Below, piece after piece: positions 9,301 through 16,415 of a stretch of 64,000 bases of DNA (positions within the stretch are counted from its first letter, which is position 1; the number at the start of each line of letters is the position of its first letter). Source of the stretch: Mycobacterium interjectum (GTDB lineage: Bacteria > Actinomycetota > Actinomycetes > Mycobacteriales > Mycobacteriaceae); contig LQPB01000028.1 of the NCBI GenBank assembly GCA_002102225.1, positions 148,062 through 212,061 on the forward strand, written 5' to 3'. Below the pieces are notes generated by a model that was not told the DNA's origin, ran no database searches, and saw only the letters and a list, made by a program, of their open reading frames with translations. The translations under genes were made by a program, and so were the position numbers.

Positions 9301-10051
9301 CACGGACGAGCTCGATCGCTGGGATCACGTCACGCGGCGCATGTTCGTCCCCTTCCACGACGAGGTGATCAGCCAGTTCGAAGGCTATTCGGAGCTGGAC
9401 GAATTGGATTGGGACGATTACCGGCAGCATTACGGCAACATCCAACGGCTCGATCGCATCCTGGAAGCCGAAAACGACAGCGTCAACAACTACAAGGCCT
9501 CCAAGCAAGCCGACGCCCTGATGCTGTTCTACCTGCTGTCGTCCGAGGAGTTGCTGGGTCTGTTCGGCCGGCTCGGCTACCGCTTTGCGCCCGAGCAGAT
9601 TCCGAAGACGATCGAGTATTACCTGGCGAGGACTTCGGACGGATCGACACTGAGCGCGATCGTCCATTCGTGGGTGCTCACCCGCGCCCATCGGCATCAC
9701 GCCATGCGGTACTTCATCCAGGTGCTGGGTTCCGATGTCGTCGACATCCAGGGCGGCACCACCTCGGAGGGGATACACCTGGCGGCGATGGCCGGCAGCG
9801 TCGATCTGCTGCAACGGTGCTTCACCGGACTGGAGACACGCGATGACCGGCTGGTGCTCAGCCCGCACTGGCCCGAAGCGCTCGGCCCCATCGAGTTCCC
9901 ATTCGTTTACCGTGGTCAGCGCGTTCATCTCCGGATCAGTGGGCGGACCGGCGTTTTGACCTCCGAGTCCGGCAATGCCGGAGGAATCACGGTCGAATGC
10001 CGCGGTCGCGTGCAGCACCTTTTGCCCGGAGGCAGCATCGAGGTCGCATGA
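6392..10051 (+). CDS. otsB1: OtsB1-type fusion: HAD, trehalose-6-phosphate phosphatase and GH65 domains
   Basis: A 1219-residue three-part protein homologous to M. tuberculosis Rv2006 (OtsB1, 1327 aa). Residues 1-150 are a HAD-like domain that lacks the usual cap insertion, which accounts for most of the 108-residue difference from Rv2006. Residues about 170-420 form a trehalose-phosphatase domain with FLDFDGTLSEI (DxDGT) near 177 and GDDITDEDAF near its end. From about 430 on is a glycoside hydrolase family 65 domain (trehalose/maltose phosphorylase or hydrolase), with the catalytic-acid segment GIIGPDEFHSGYPGKEYDG near residue 915. The start is GTG. M. tuberculosis OtsB1 is not the main T6P phosphatase (OtsB2 is), so the role may be trehalose turnover in dormancy. 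It is divergent from a USP gene and shares a DosR-like box. Confidence 0.92.
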   Translation: MSEWPATVDRRYHDAVILALDSVVAETTPDGAEARDSTVPLLRRLRDAGVATAVYSPGRDCGQLLRAAGIDDLVGVVDGDATETANRLGVRPVRCVVIDRDPAGLKAGRESGFGLVIGLTRNGDADEMLSCGADTVVADLAGISVKSGGAPMSRITDALQAYGQVKELVTNRRPVVFLDFDGTLSEIVAHPDSASLVEGAGEALRALAAQCPVVVVSGRDVGDLRGRVGVDGVWYAGSHGLELVAPDGTSHENAAAAGVVGALARAADRLAETLSDVPGTVVERKRFGIAIHYRHADPEDVDRVIVAAHELARSEGLRATPGRKVVELRPIMDWDKGTTLNWLLQRIVGNDGADPGTVLPVYVGDDITDEDAFDAVLFDGVGIVVRHDEGGDRASAALFSLENPTAVTNFVRRLADDLEAAASMSDDAWELVYEGYDPQYERLREALCTVGNGYVATRGCAPEAAASEAHYPGTYATGVYNTLEDRVAGRTIENESLVNLPNWLWLTFRINGGAWFHVDDAEILSYRQTFDLRHATLTRTLRFRDGSDQITTVTQQRFASMHQPHLLAMRTIVGAENWSGTVEFSSLLDGGVQNTGVERYRSLSSAHLTAVAIDEMTPDSVLLRTETSQSHISIAVAARTTVWCGDTRADARYTVVAEGDRGGHNIAVPLSAGQSVTCEKVATIFTGRDTAISEPAGAAQQYLDAAGRYDELRQQHARAWDRLWEQCTIGLADGMPALRVLRLHLLHVLQTISPHTAELDAGVPARGLHGEAYRGHVFWDALFVSPVLSLRMPNVARSLLLYRYRRLPEARRAARRAGYLGAMYPWQSGSDGREVSQEVHLNPQSGRWNPDASARAHHVGLAIAYNAWQHYQVTGDRQWLGDYGAEMLVEIARFWVGLATFDDTRGRYTIRGIIGPDEFHSGYPGKEYDGIDNNAYTNVMAVWVIMRAMDALDLLPLRDRLDLVGRVDLTTDELDRWDHVTRRMFVPFHDEVISQFEGYSELDELDWDDYRQHYGNIQRLDRILEAENDSVNNYKASKQADALMLFYLLSSEELLGLFGRLGYRFAPEQIPKTIEYYLARTSDGSTLSAIVHSWVLTRAHRHHAMRYFIQVLGSDVVDIQGGTTSEGIHLAAMAGSVDLLQRCFTGLETRDDRLVLSPHWPEALGPIEFPFVYRGQRVHLRISGRTGVLTSESGNAGGITVECRGRVQHLLPGGSIEVA

Positions 10052-10072
10052 GGCCGGCGTCGGCTGGCCTCG

Positions 10073-10113
10073 CAATGGACCAATGCTTCGAAACGGGGGT
10101 CTAACGGCCCTGC
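10073..10113. promoter_or_regulatory. Paired DosR-like boxes upstream of USP gene
   Basis: Two sites 21 bp apart align to the DosR consensus. The first, 10073-10092, matches 11/20. The second, 10094-10113, reads CGGGGGTCTAACGGCCCTGC and matches 12/20. Each is weak alone; the exact 21-bp spacing and the position 82 bp upstream of a USP start support them. Confidence 0.5.
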
Positions 10114-10194
10114 TGGCACCACGTAGCCGCCAATAACGTCGTCGGAGAGGGATTTCCCGGGACTGTGCCGGGGCCATTCGGATCGGGAGGAATC

Positions 10195-11004
10195 ATGAAC
10201 CATCCGCAAGCATCGGCGCGGATCGTCATCGGTATCGACGGCTCACAGGCGGCGATCAACGCCGCGCAGTGGGGGGTCGCCGAGGCCGCCAGCCGCAACG
10301 TCGCGCTGCGCCTGGTCCATGCCATCCCCGATCGACCCGCCGATGCGACGGGCGATGACACCATGGAAGTCGAATACGCCGAAGCCTCCCTGCGCGCCGC
10401 AGACGCCGCGGTGCACGCCACGGGCAAGCCGGTCGACGTCGAATGCGACATCGTGCGCGGGTCGCCGGAGGGCATTCTGGTCGACGAATCCCGCAGCGCG
10501 GCAATGGTTTGCGTGGGATCGGTGGGGATCGGCCGCATCGCGCGCAAGCTCCTCGGCTCGACCGCCGACGCCGTCGCCCGAAAAGCGCAATGTCCGGTGG
10601 CGATCGTTCGCAGCAACGGCCATGCGTCGGGCTCCGGATGGGTCGCCGTCGTCGTCGACGATTCGCCGGCCAACGACGCGGTGCTCGAGGAGGGCTTCCG
10701 CGAGGCGCGGCTGCGTCGGGCCCCGATCCTGGCGCTGGGAGTGTGGCGGTGGGGCCTGGGCGAGATCCCCTACCGCCAGCTGGAGCATCGGCTGGGGCGG
10801 TGGGTGTCGAGGTATCCCGAGGTGCACGTCATGCCGGCCGCCGCGCGGCGCGGACCGGCCGAATTCCTCGCTCACACGCAGGAATCCGTCCAACTCACCG
10901 TGGTGGGCAGCGAGGACTCCGACAAGGTTGCCCGGATGGTCGGCCCGACCGGTCCGCACCTCACCGGGCCCGTAGGGTGCTCGGTGCTGGTGGTGCGCAG
11001 CTGA
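10195..11004 (+). CDS. Universal stress protein, two USP domains
   Basis: A 269-residue tandem USP protein. It opens with VIGIDGSQAAINAAQWGVAEA and resembles the Rv2028c group. Domain 1 has a VGSVGIGRIARKLLGSTADAVA segment in the position of the G-2x-G-9x-G nucleotide motif. Domain 2 is shorter and more divergent, ending GPVGCSVLVVRS. The ATG at 10195 is chosen because GGGAGG lies four bases upstream (10185-10190); an in-frame ATG 30 bases earlier lacks such a site. It stands alone on the plus strand behind two DosR-like boxes and converges on the SpoIIAA-like gene. Confidence 0.88.
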   Translation: MNHPQASARIVIGIDGSQAAINAAQWGVAEAASRNVALRLVHAIPDRPADATGDDTMEVEYAEASLRAADAAVHATGKPVDVECDIVRGSPEGILVDESRSAAMVCVGSVGIGRIARKLLGSTADAVARKAQCPVAIVRSNGHASGSGWVAVVVDDSPANDAVLEEGFREARLRRAPILALGVWRWGLGEIPYRQLEHRLGRWVSRYPEVHVMPAAARRGPAEFLAHTQESVQLTVVGSEDSDKVARMVGPTGPHLTGPVGCSVLVVRS

Positions 11005-11067
11005 CCGAGCCGGCTAGATCGATGGCGGCGACCCGCGTCGCCCGGTTCCCGCGCTCGCGATCGCCGA

Positions 11068-11436
11068 CTAGCCGGCGGCCCACTCCTTGGCCCGGTCGAG
11101 CTCATCGAGCCCGAACACGGCGAGCTCGCCGGGGATCATCCACGCCACGGCGTGCAGCACGTGACCGACCCAGTCCTTGTCGGACACGACCGCGATCCGC
11201 TTGAACGCCGAATGATGCGAGAAGACCGTGCCCAACCCCAGCCTGATGTCCTCGGCGAAGCCGCCGGGCCCGAAGCCCTCGTAATCGGGGGCGATGACCT
11301 CCACAATCCTGATCTCGCCGGTGTCCAGCATCTCTTCCATCGCGGGCTTGAAGTCGCGCAGTTCGTCACCGCGCAGCCGGCCCGACACGCGAATGCCGGT
11401 CACCCCTTGCGGCATGTCGGGCAGCAGCTCGATCAT
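11068..11436 (-). CDS. SpoIIAA-like / STAS-fold small protein
   Basis: A 122-residue cytoplasmic protein with the SpoIIAA-like (DUF3478) pattern: an N-terminal strand-rich part (TGIRVSGRLRGDELRDF), a central EDIRLGLGTVFSHHSAFKRIAVVSDKDW segment and a C-terminal helix (FGLDELDRAKEWAAG). STAS-fold proteins of this class bind small or lipidic ligands or act as antagonists, but the substrate is not known. It starts nine bases after the end of the leftward USP gene, so it is the last gene of a GNAT-USP-STAS operon behind a pair of DosR-like boxes. Confidence 0.7.
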   Translation of the reverse strand: MIELLPDMPQGVTGIRVSGRLRGDELRDFKPAMEEMLDTGEIRIVEVIAPDYEGFGPGGFAEDIRLGLGTVFSHHSAFKRIAVVSDKDWVGHVLHAVAWMIPGELAVFGLDELDRAKEWAAG

Positions 11437-11445
11437 CGGATCCTC

Positions 11446-12324
11446 CTAACGGACAACAATCACGGGAACTTTCGCCGACTGCGCCACGGCCGAACTCACC
11501 GACCCGAGCAGCATGCCGGGAAAGCCTCCACGTCCGCGGCTGCCGACCACGACGAGTTGGGCGCGTTCGGACTCCTCGATCAACCACCGGGATGGCTTGT
11601 CGCAGAACAACAATCGCTCCACGTGCACATCCGGATACCGTTCCTGCCAGCCGGCCAGGCGTTCGGCGAGGATCTCCTGGCCCTCGCGCTCGCGGTCGCG
11701 CCAATCCATCCCGAGGACGGGGAACACCCCGACATCGCTCCACACGTGCAGCGCGCGCAGCCCCACCCCGCGACGCGAGGCCTCATCGAAGGCCAGGGCG
11801 GTCGCGGCTTCCGACGCGGGCGACCCGTCGATGCCCAGCAGGATGGGCGCGTGGGCGTCGGGGCCGGCGGTTTCGCCGGAGTGAATGACCGCAACCGGGC
11901 ACTGCGCGTAGTGGATCAGCCCCGTCGTGACCGAGCCCAGCAGCAGGCGGCCCAACGCGCCCAGGCCCTGGCTGCCGGCGACGATCATCCAGGCGTCTTT
12001 CGACGCCTCGACCAGCGCGGGCACCACGCCGGAATAGACCACCTCGGTACGGGTTTCGGGTGCCTGCGCCCCCGCCAGGCCGGCGTTCAGCGTCTTGCGG
12101 GCCTGATCGATGACGCGCTGCGCGTCGTCGTGCTGCCACTCGGGCATCTCGGCATACAGCTGGCCCTCCGGCCACCCGACGACCACCGGTTGCACGGCGT
12201 GCATCAAGGTGATGGGCAGCTTGCGCATGAGGGCCTCGCGCGTGCCCCAGGCGACGGCGGCGTCGGACGCCGGCGATCCGTCGACGCACACCAGCACTCC
12301 GAATTTCTTTGTCATGTCGGACAT
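11446..12324 (-). CDS. Universal stress protein, tandem USP domains
   Basis: A 292-residue protein with two USP domains, close in length and motifs to the USP at 5.4-6.3 kb. It has CVDGSPASDAAVAWGTREA at the start, GSQGLGALGRLLLGSVTTG closing domain 1, and GSRGRGGFPGMLLGSVSS closing domain 2. The ATG at 12324 has GAGGA six bases upstream and overlaps the 3' end of the GNAT gene by 13 bp. An alternative ATG at 12315 forms an ATGA overlap with that stop. It is the middle gene of a GNAT-USP-SpoIIAA-like operon. Confidence 0.9.
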   Translation of the reverse strand: MSDMTKKFGVLVCVDGSPASDAAVAWGTREALMRKLPITLMHAVQPVVVGWPEGQLYAEMPEWQHDDAQRVIDQARKTLNAGLAGAQAPETRTEVVYSGVVPALVEASKDAWMIVAGSQGLGALGRLLLGSVTTGLIHYAQCPVAVIHSGETAGPDAHAPILLGIDGSPASEAATALAFDEASRRGVGLRALHVWSDVGVFPVLGMDWRDREREGQEILAERLAGWQERYPDVHVERLLFCDKPSRWLIEESERAQLVVVGSRGRGGFPGMLLGSVSSAVAQSAKVPVIVVR

Positions 12325-12860
12325 TTGGCATCCTCGTCGCTCAATTCGGGCAGCTCGATCTCCAGGTGACGCACCGACCCGTAGTCCGCCGGCTCGCAAC
12401 GCCAGCCAAGATCGAAGACCACCATGAGCATCAGGTGATTCTCGCCCAGGACGTCGGCGACGAAGCGTCCGATCCCGTGCACCCGGGCGACGCGGGCGAG
12501 CTGCTTCAGCAAGGCCGTTCCCACACCGACCGAGTGATCTTCGTGGGCGACCACGATGGCGAACTCCGCGGCTTTCGGCGCCTCGCGGACGACGACGTAG
12601 TGGGCCACGCCGATCAGCCGGCCGTCGTCGAACGCCCCAAGCGCGCACAACCCGTCGGGGGGCTCGGTCAGCCTGCCGACGAGCTCGGCCAGCTCGACCG
12701 GCTGCAGTGTGAAGAAGCGAAAGTAGCGGTCGTGGTCGGAGAGGTGTTCGTGCAGCGCCAGTACCGCGGCGGCGTCGTCGGTGCCGAGCCGGCGCAACGA
12801 CACGATCCGCCCATCGAGCAGTGGCGCCGTAGCCGCGAATTCCACCGCTTGGTCGCCCAT
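12312..12860 (-). CDS. GNAT-family N-acetyltransferase
   Basis: A 182-residue GNAT protein that would transfer an acyl group from acyl-CoA to an amine. After the first strand (IVSLRRLGTDDAAAVLALHEHLS) comes the acetyl-CoA-binding region EFAIVVAHEDHSVGVGTALLKQLARVAR, where HSVGVGTALL fits the Q/RxxGxG/A loop. It resembles the GNAT domain of mycobacterial protein acetyltransferase PatA/Rv0998, but has no cyclic-nucleotide domain. The start at 12860 is favoured over longer frames because two DosR-like boxes lie 36-76 bp upstream and would otherwise be inside the gene. It leads the operon with a USP and a SpoIIAA-like gene. The acceptor is unknown; a USP is a reasonable guess, since a mycobacterial USP is a known target of protein acetyltransferase. 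Confidence 0.78.
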   Translation of the reverse strand: MGDQAVEFAATAPLLDGRIVSLRRLGTDDAAAVLALHEHLSDHDRYFRFFTLQPVELAELVGRLTEPPDGLCALGAFDDGRLIGVAHYVVVREAPKAAEFAIVVAHEDHSVGVGTALLKQLARVARVHGIGRFVADVLGENHLMLMVVFDLGWRCEPADYGSVRHLEIELPELSDEDAKCPT

Positions 12861-12895
12861 GATGAACGACGTTATTCCCCGGCGGCGCGGTTCGG

Positions 12896-12936
12896 CAGGG
12901 GTCGTTGGACCCCACCCCGGCGGCATTGGTCCCGGG
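12896..12936. promoter_or_regulatory. Paired DosR-like boxes upstream of GNAT-USP operon
   Basis: Sites at 12896-12915 (13/20) and 12917-12936 (12/20, with TTGGTCCCG core) align to the DosR consensus and start exactly 21 bp apart. They fill the gap between the end of dosS and the GNAT start. Confidence 0.62.
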
Positions 12937-12954
12937 CCCCACCGCCGGCAGGCG

Positions 12955-14670
12955 TCACTGGTCGGTGAGCGGAGCGACCCAATGCACCCGGGTGCCGCCC
13001 TCCGGCGGACAGGTGATCTCGCAGGTGCCGCCGAGTTGCTCGGCGCGGTACTTCATGTTCGCCAGGCCGCTGCTGCGCGAATTACCGGCGGGGATGCCGC
13101 TTCCGTTGTCGCTCACGTCGAGGACGAACATGTCGGCGACGTCCACCTCGACGGTCAGTCGCGACGCGGCGGAGTGGCGCAGCGCGTTGCTGACGGCCTC
13201 CGTGGCGACGGCCTCGGCCTGCTCGGCAAGCTCACCGCCCACCGCGGTCATCGGCCCGTGCAGGCGCAGGGTGGTGACGATCTCGCGACTTTCGGTCAGA
13301 TCGGCGACCACCTGTTGGATCCGCTGCCGGAAATCGGGGCCGTCGCCCAACGGGGACTTGAGCTGGAAGATCGTCGATCGGATCTCCTCGATGATGGTCT
13401 GCAGATCGTCGAGGGTGCGGTTGAGCCGCTCGGCCACCTCCGGCGAACGCGCCCGGGCGAGGGTGCCCTGCAGGTTCATCCCGGCGGCGAACAGCCGCTG
13501 AATGACATGGTCGTGCAGATCGTGCGCGATGCGCTCGCGCTCGGCGAGGATGGTCAGCTGGCGCGAGTCGTCCCGCGCCGCCGCCAGGACCAGGGCCATC
13601 GCGGCGTGGGTGGCGAAATCGCTCACCAGGTCGAGGTAGCTCTCGTCGAACGGCGGCTGATCGGCGCCCCGGGCGATCGCGATCACCCCCGCGACCCTGT
13701 CGTCGGCGCGCAGCGGCATCAGGATGGCGGGTCGCTGCCCCACATCGGTGAACGCCTGGATCGGGTACCGCAACGACTCGGTGATCAGCGGTTCGCCGGA
13801 CCGGAAAACCTCGCCGCTGCTGGAGCCCTCCACCGGAACCCGCCGGCCCATCACCTCATCGGCGTGCACCCCCACCGCGGCGGACACCACCAGCGTGTCC
13901 GTTTCGTCGTCCGGCACGTCCGCGTCGGCCGGGACGAGCACGATCGCCTGTTCGGCGTCGGTGAGGATCCGCGCGCTTTCGGCGATGAGCTGCATCGGGC
14001 GCCGGTGCGGCTGGGCGCTGGACAACAGGGCGGTGGTGATCTCGCGGCTGGCCTGCATCCACTTCACCGACAACCGCTCGCGCTCGAAAAGCTGCACGTT
14101 GTCGATGGTGGCCGCGGCCGCGAACGCCAGCGCGCGGGCGGCGACCTCGTCGGATTCGGAGAACACCCGCTCCGGGTCGACGTGGGTCAGGTAGATGTTG
14201 CCGAAGACCGTCCCGCGGATGGTGATCGGCACCGCCAAAAAGGCACGCATCGGCGGGTGGTGCTCGGGAAACCCGACGGCGGCCGGGTGCGCGGTCATGT
14301 CATCCACGCGCAGGGCCGGCGTGTCGAGCAGCGACAGGCTCAACAGCCCCTTGCCGAAGGGCAGGTGCCCGATGCGTTGGACGGTCTCCGCGTCCATCCC
14401 CTCGTGGATGAACCTGAGCAGGTTGCCCTCGGGATCGCGGATGGCCAGGGCGCCGTAGGGGGCGGAGGTCAGCTCCCTGGCCGCGGCGATGATCCGGTGC
14501 AACGTCCCGTCGAGGTCACCGACGTCACCGCCGATCTCGACGAAGACCCGGAGCAGCTGCTCCATCTGGTCGCGCGCCGCCAGCAACTCGTCGAGCTGCG
14601 CGTGCATCCTGCTGACCAGCCCGCGCTGACCAAGCCCGGCAAAAGCCGAGCCGCGCTCGTCGCTGGTCAC
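12955..14670 (-). CDS. dosS: DosS/DosT-type haem sensor histidine kinase
   Basis: A 571-residue kinase (DosS 578, DosT 573 aa) that senses O2/NO/CO or redox state and phosphorylates DosR. Order: GAF-A (about 50-190), GAF-B (about 220-360), HisKA_3 dimerisation helix, HATPase_c. In GAF-A the motif FPEHHPPMRAF places the proximal haem ligand at His138, aligning with DosT His147 and DosS His149. VFGNIYL gives Tyr160, aligning with DosT Tyr169. The gate residue (Glu87 in DosS, Gly85 in DosT) is Ala76. The phospho-acceptor is His386 in RIAHDLHDHVIQRLF. The ATP lid shows DNGSGI and SGLANMKYRAEQLGG. The start is GTG with GGAGG ten bases upstream. It lies 152 bp downstream of dosR rather than coupled to it as in M. 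tuberculosis. Confidence 0.93.
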   Translation of the reverse strand: MTSDERGSAFAGLGQRGLVSRMHAQLDELLAARDQMEQLLRVFVEIGGDVGDLDGTLHRIIAAARELTSAPYGALAIRDPEGNLLRFIHEGMDAETVQRIGHLPFGKGLLSLSLLDTPALRVDDMTAHPAAVGFPEHHPPMRAFLAVPITIRGTVFGNIYLTHVDPERVFSESDEVAARALAFAAAATIDNVQLFERERLSVKWMQASREITTALLSSAQPHRRPMQLIAESARILTDAEQAIVLVPADADVPDDETDTLVVSAAVGVHADEVMGRRVPVEGSSSGEVFRSGEPLITESLRYPIQAFTDVGQRPAILMPLRADDRVAGVIAIARGADQPPFDESYLDLVSDFATHAAMALVLAAARDDSRQLTILAERERIAHDLHDHVIQRLFAAGMNLQGTLARARSPEVAERLNRTLDDLQTIIEEIRSTIFQLKSPLGDGPDFRQRIQQVVADLTESREIVTTLRLHGPMTAVGGELAEQAEAVATEAVSNALRHSAASRLTVEVDVADMFVLDVSDNGSGIPAGNSRSSGLANMKYRAEQLGGTCEITCPPEGGTRVHWVAPLTDQ

Positions 14671-14713
14671 CCGACCGATACCTCCACGACAACCCGAATC
14701 CTTGTCGAGCTTA

Positions 14714-14725
14714 ACCCCTAGGGGT
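14714..14725. promoter_or_regulatory. Perfect palindrome ACCCCTAGGGGT upstream of dosS
   Basis: A 12-bp perfect palindrome flanked by TTA and AAA lies 44-55 bp upstream of the dosS GTG, in the 152-bp dosR-dosS gap. It does not fit the DosR consensus. C-tract/G-tract inverted repeats with A/T flanks are the type of site bound by CsoR/RcnR-family repressors. No such regulator is encoded in the window. It may mark an independent dosS promoter. Confidence 0.45.
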
Positions 14726-14822
14726 AAAAGCGCCTAAGACAAACGCCCGGGCACCATCCGGCCGCCGTCGCGCAGACGCGGCGCTGACAGCAAACCTCGA
14801 CGGCCCATTTCCGCGCCGTCGA

Positions 14823-15485
14823 CTAACTCGACGGAGCGTCCGTGGGCCGCCCGGACCGCTGATCCAGTTTGGAGGCGAACACCGCCGCCTGCGTCCGGCG
14901 CTCCATGCCCAATTTGGCCAGCAAACGGGAGACGTAGTTTTTCACCGTCTTCTCGGCCAGGAACATCCGCGCGGCGATCTGCCTGTTCGTCAAACCTTCA
15001 CTGAGCAGCCCGAGCAGCGTCCGCTCCTGTTCGGTCAGCCCGGACAACGGGTCTTCGCGTTCCGCCGCGCCGCGCAGCTTCGCCATCAACGCCGCCGCGG
15101 CCCGGTTGTCCAGCAAGGACTTGCCGGCACCCACCTCCTTGATCGCGTGGGCCAGCTCCATACCCTTGATGTCTTTGACCACGTAACCGCTGGCGCCGGC
15201 CAGAATCGCCTCGAGCATCGCCTCGTCGGAGGTGAACGACGTCAACATCAGGCACCGCAGGTCCGGAATATCGGACACCAGGTCGCGGCACAATTCGATC
15301 CCGTTCCCGTCGGGAAGGCGCACGTCAAGCACGGCCACGTCGGGCCGCAGCGCCGGAATTCTCGCCTTCGCCTCCGACACGGAACCGGCTTCGCCGACGA
15401 TTTCCAGCTCGGGGTCCGAGGCGAGCAGGTCGGCGAGACCGCGCCGAACGACTTCGTGGTCATCAACGAGGAAGACCTTGACCAT
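14823..15485 (-). CDS. dosR: Dormancy response regulator DosR (DevR), NarL/LuxR family
   Basis: A 220-residue response regulator nearly identical in sequence pattern to M. tuberculosis DosR (217 aa). The receiver domain starts [17 protein letters not shown], with Asp8/Asp9 as acidic pocket, Asp54 as phospho-acceptor ([10 protein letters not shown]) and the conserved Lys in YVVKDIKG. The C-terminal LuxR-type DNA-binding domain has [18 protein letters not shown] and the recognition helix [21 protein letters not shown]. The ATG at 15485 matches the DosR N-terminus; a longer frame upstream adds 13 residues with no homology. It is third in a USP-USP-dosR-dosS leftward unit, as Rv3134c precedes dosR in M. 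tuberculosis. The promoter is probably upstream of the first USP, where a DosR-like box allows autoregulation. Confidence 0.97.
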   Translation of the reverse strand: MVKVFLVDDHEVVRRGLADLLASDPELEIVGEAGSVSEAKARIPALRPDVAVLDVRLPDGNGIELCRDLVSDIPDLRCLMLTSFTSDEAMLEAILAGASGYVVKDIKGMELAHAIKEVGAGKSLLDNRAAAALMAKLRGAAEREDPLSGLTEQERTLLGLLSEGLTNRQIAARMFLAEKTVKNYVSRLLAKLGMERRTQAAVFASKLDQRSGRPTDAPSS

Positions 15486-15568
15486 GACGAATTCTTTCTG
15501 CCGGGCGCGCGAGGCGACGGTCATGAAACCACCGACTCAATATCCCATAGTTTCACAGCCGCCCGGGC

Positions 15569-16399
15569 TCACAAGTGTTGCTGATTGACGACCAACACCG
15601 AGCAGTCGGCGTCGCGCAGCACGGCACTGCCGGCCGGCCCGACGAGTTCGTCCACCTGCTGACGGTTGCGGGCGCCGACCACCACCAACCCGACCGACCG
15701 GCATAGAGCCAGGTATCCGAGCAGGCCGCCGTGCACCGCCAGCGACTCGACCCGCAGCTGCGGATAGCGCCGCTTCCACCGGGCCAGCCGTCGATCGAGG
15801 TCGGCGAGTGCCCGGCGATCGCCCTCGGCATGTCCGATGGAGGCCGGCCCGTTGTCGGCCGGCGCGGACCGGCGGCAGATGATCGCCCGGATCGTGGCGT
15901 TGCGCAGCCGGGCCTCCTCGATGGCGGCGCCCAACAGCACACCGTTGTCGGGCGCGCCGTCCAGCTCGACGACGACCGAGTCCGCGGTGGGGTGGTCGTC
16001 GCGGCCTCGAACGATGGCGACCGGGCACCGCGCCGAGACCGCCAAGGCGGCGGCGGTCGAGCCGACCCGGCCCTGCTGGAAGTGTCGCAGTCCGAGCGCG
16101 CCGACGCACAGCATGACCGCGGACGCCGATGCGCCGATCAGCGCCCCGATCGCGGGTCCGGGGAGGACTTCGGTTTCGATCGTGACGGGCTTGCCCGCGG
16201 CTTCGATTGCGTTGACGGCGTGGCGAATCGAGGTTTGCGGCGCGGCCGCCTCCATCTCGCCCCGCTCAGCCGCGTACAGCAGGCGCAGGGGCGCGTCACG
16301 ACTCACCGCCTCGTCGACCGCCCAGAGCGCCGCGCGTATCGCCGCCTTCGAGCCATCGATACCGACCACGATCGACTGCGGTGTCGCCAACTCTCTCAT
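15569..16399 (-). CDS. Universal stress protein (Rv3134c-position)
   Basis: A 276-residue tandem USP protein. It begins MRELATPQSIVVGIDGSKAAIRAALWAVDEA and ends DADCSVLVVNQQHL. Both domains show the USP fold, but the first nucleotide motif is eroded (VGALGLRHFQQGRVGSTAAALA), so ATP binding is uncertain. The chosen ATG starts 16 bp after the stop of the upstream USP; longer frames run into that gene. It directly precedes dosR (83 bp), the place Rv3134c holds in M. tuberculosis. Confidence 0.85.
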   Translation of the reverse strand: MRELATPQSIVVGIDGSKAAIRAALWAVDEAVSRDAPLRLLYAAERGEMEAAAPQTSIRHAVNAIEAAGKPVTIETEVLPGPAIGALIGASASAVMLCVGALGLRHFQQGRVGSTAAALAVSARCPVAIVRGRDDHPTADSVVVELDGAPDNGVLLGAAIEEARLRNATIRAIICRRSAPADNGPASIGHAEGDRRALADLDRRLARWKRRYPQLRVESLAVHGGLLGYLALCRSVGLVVVGARNRQQVDELVGPAGSAVLRDADCSVLVVNQQHL

Positions 16400-16415
16400 C
16401 GACGTCGCCCGGGCT

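Noticed and set aside
6326..10177. A 1283-codon open frame antisense to otsB1
   Set aside because: It is a GC-rich shadow of the otsB1 frame: rich in Arg, Gly, His and Val with no domain, and it covers the otsB1 promoter as well.
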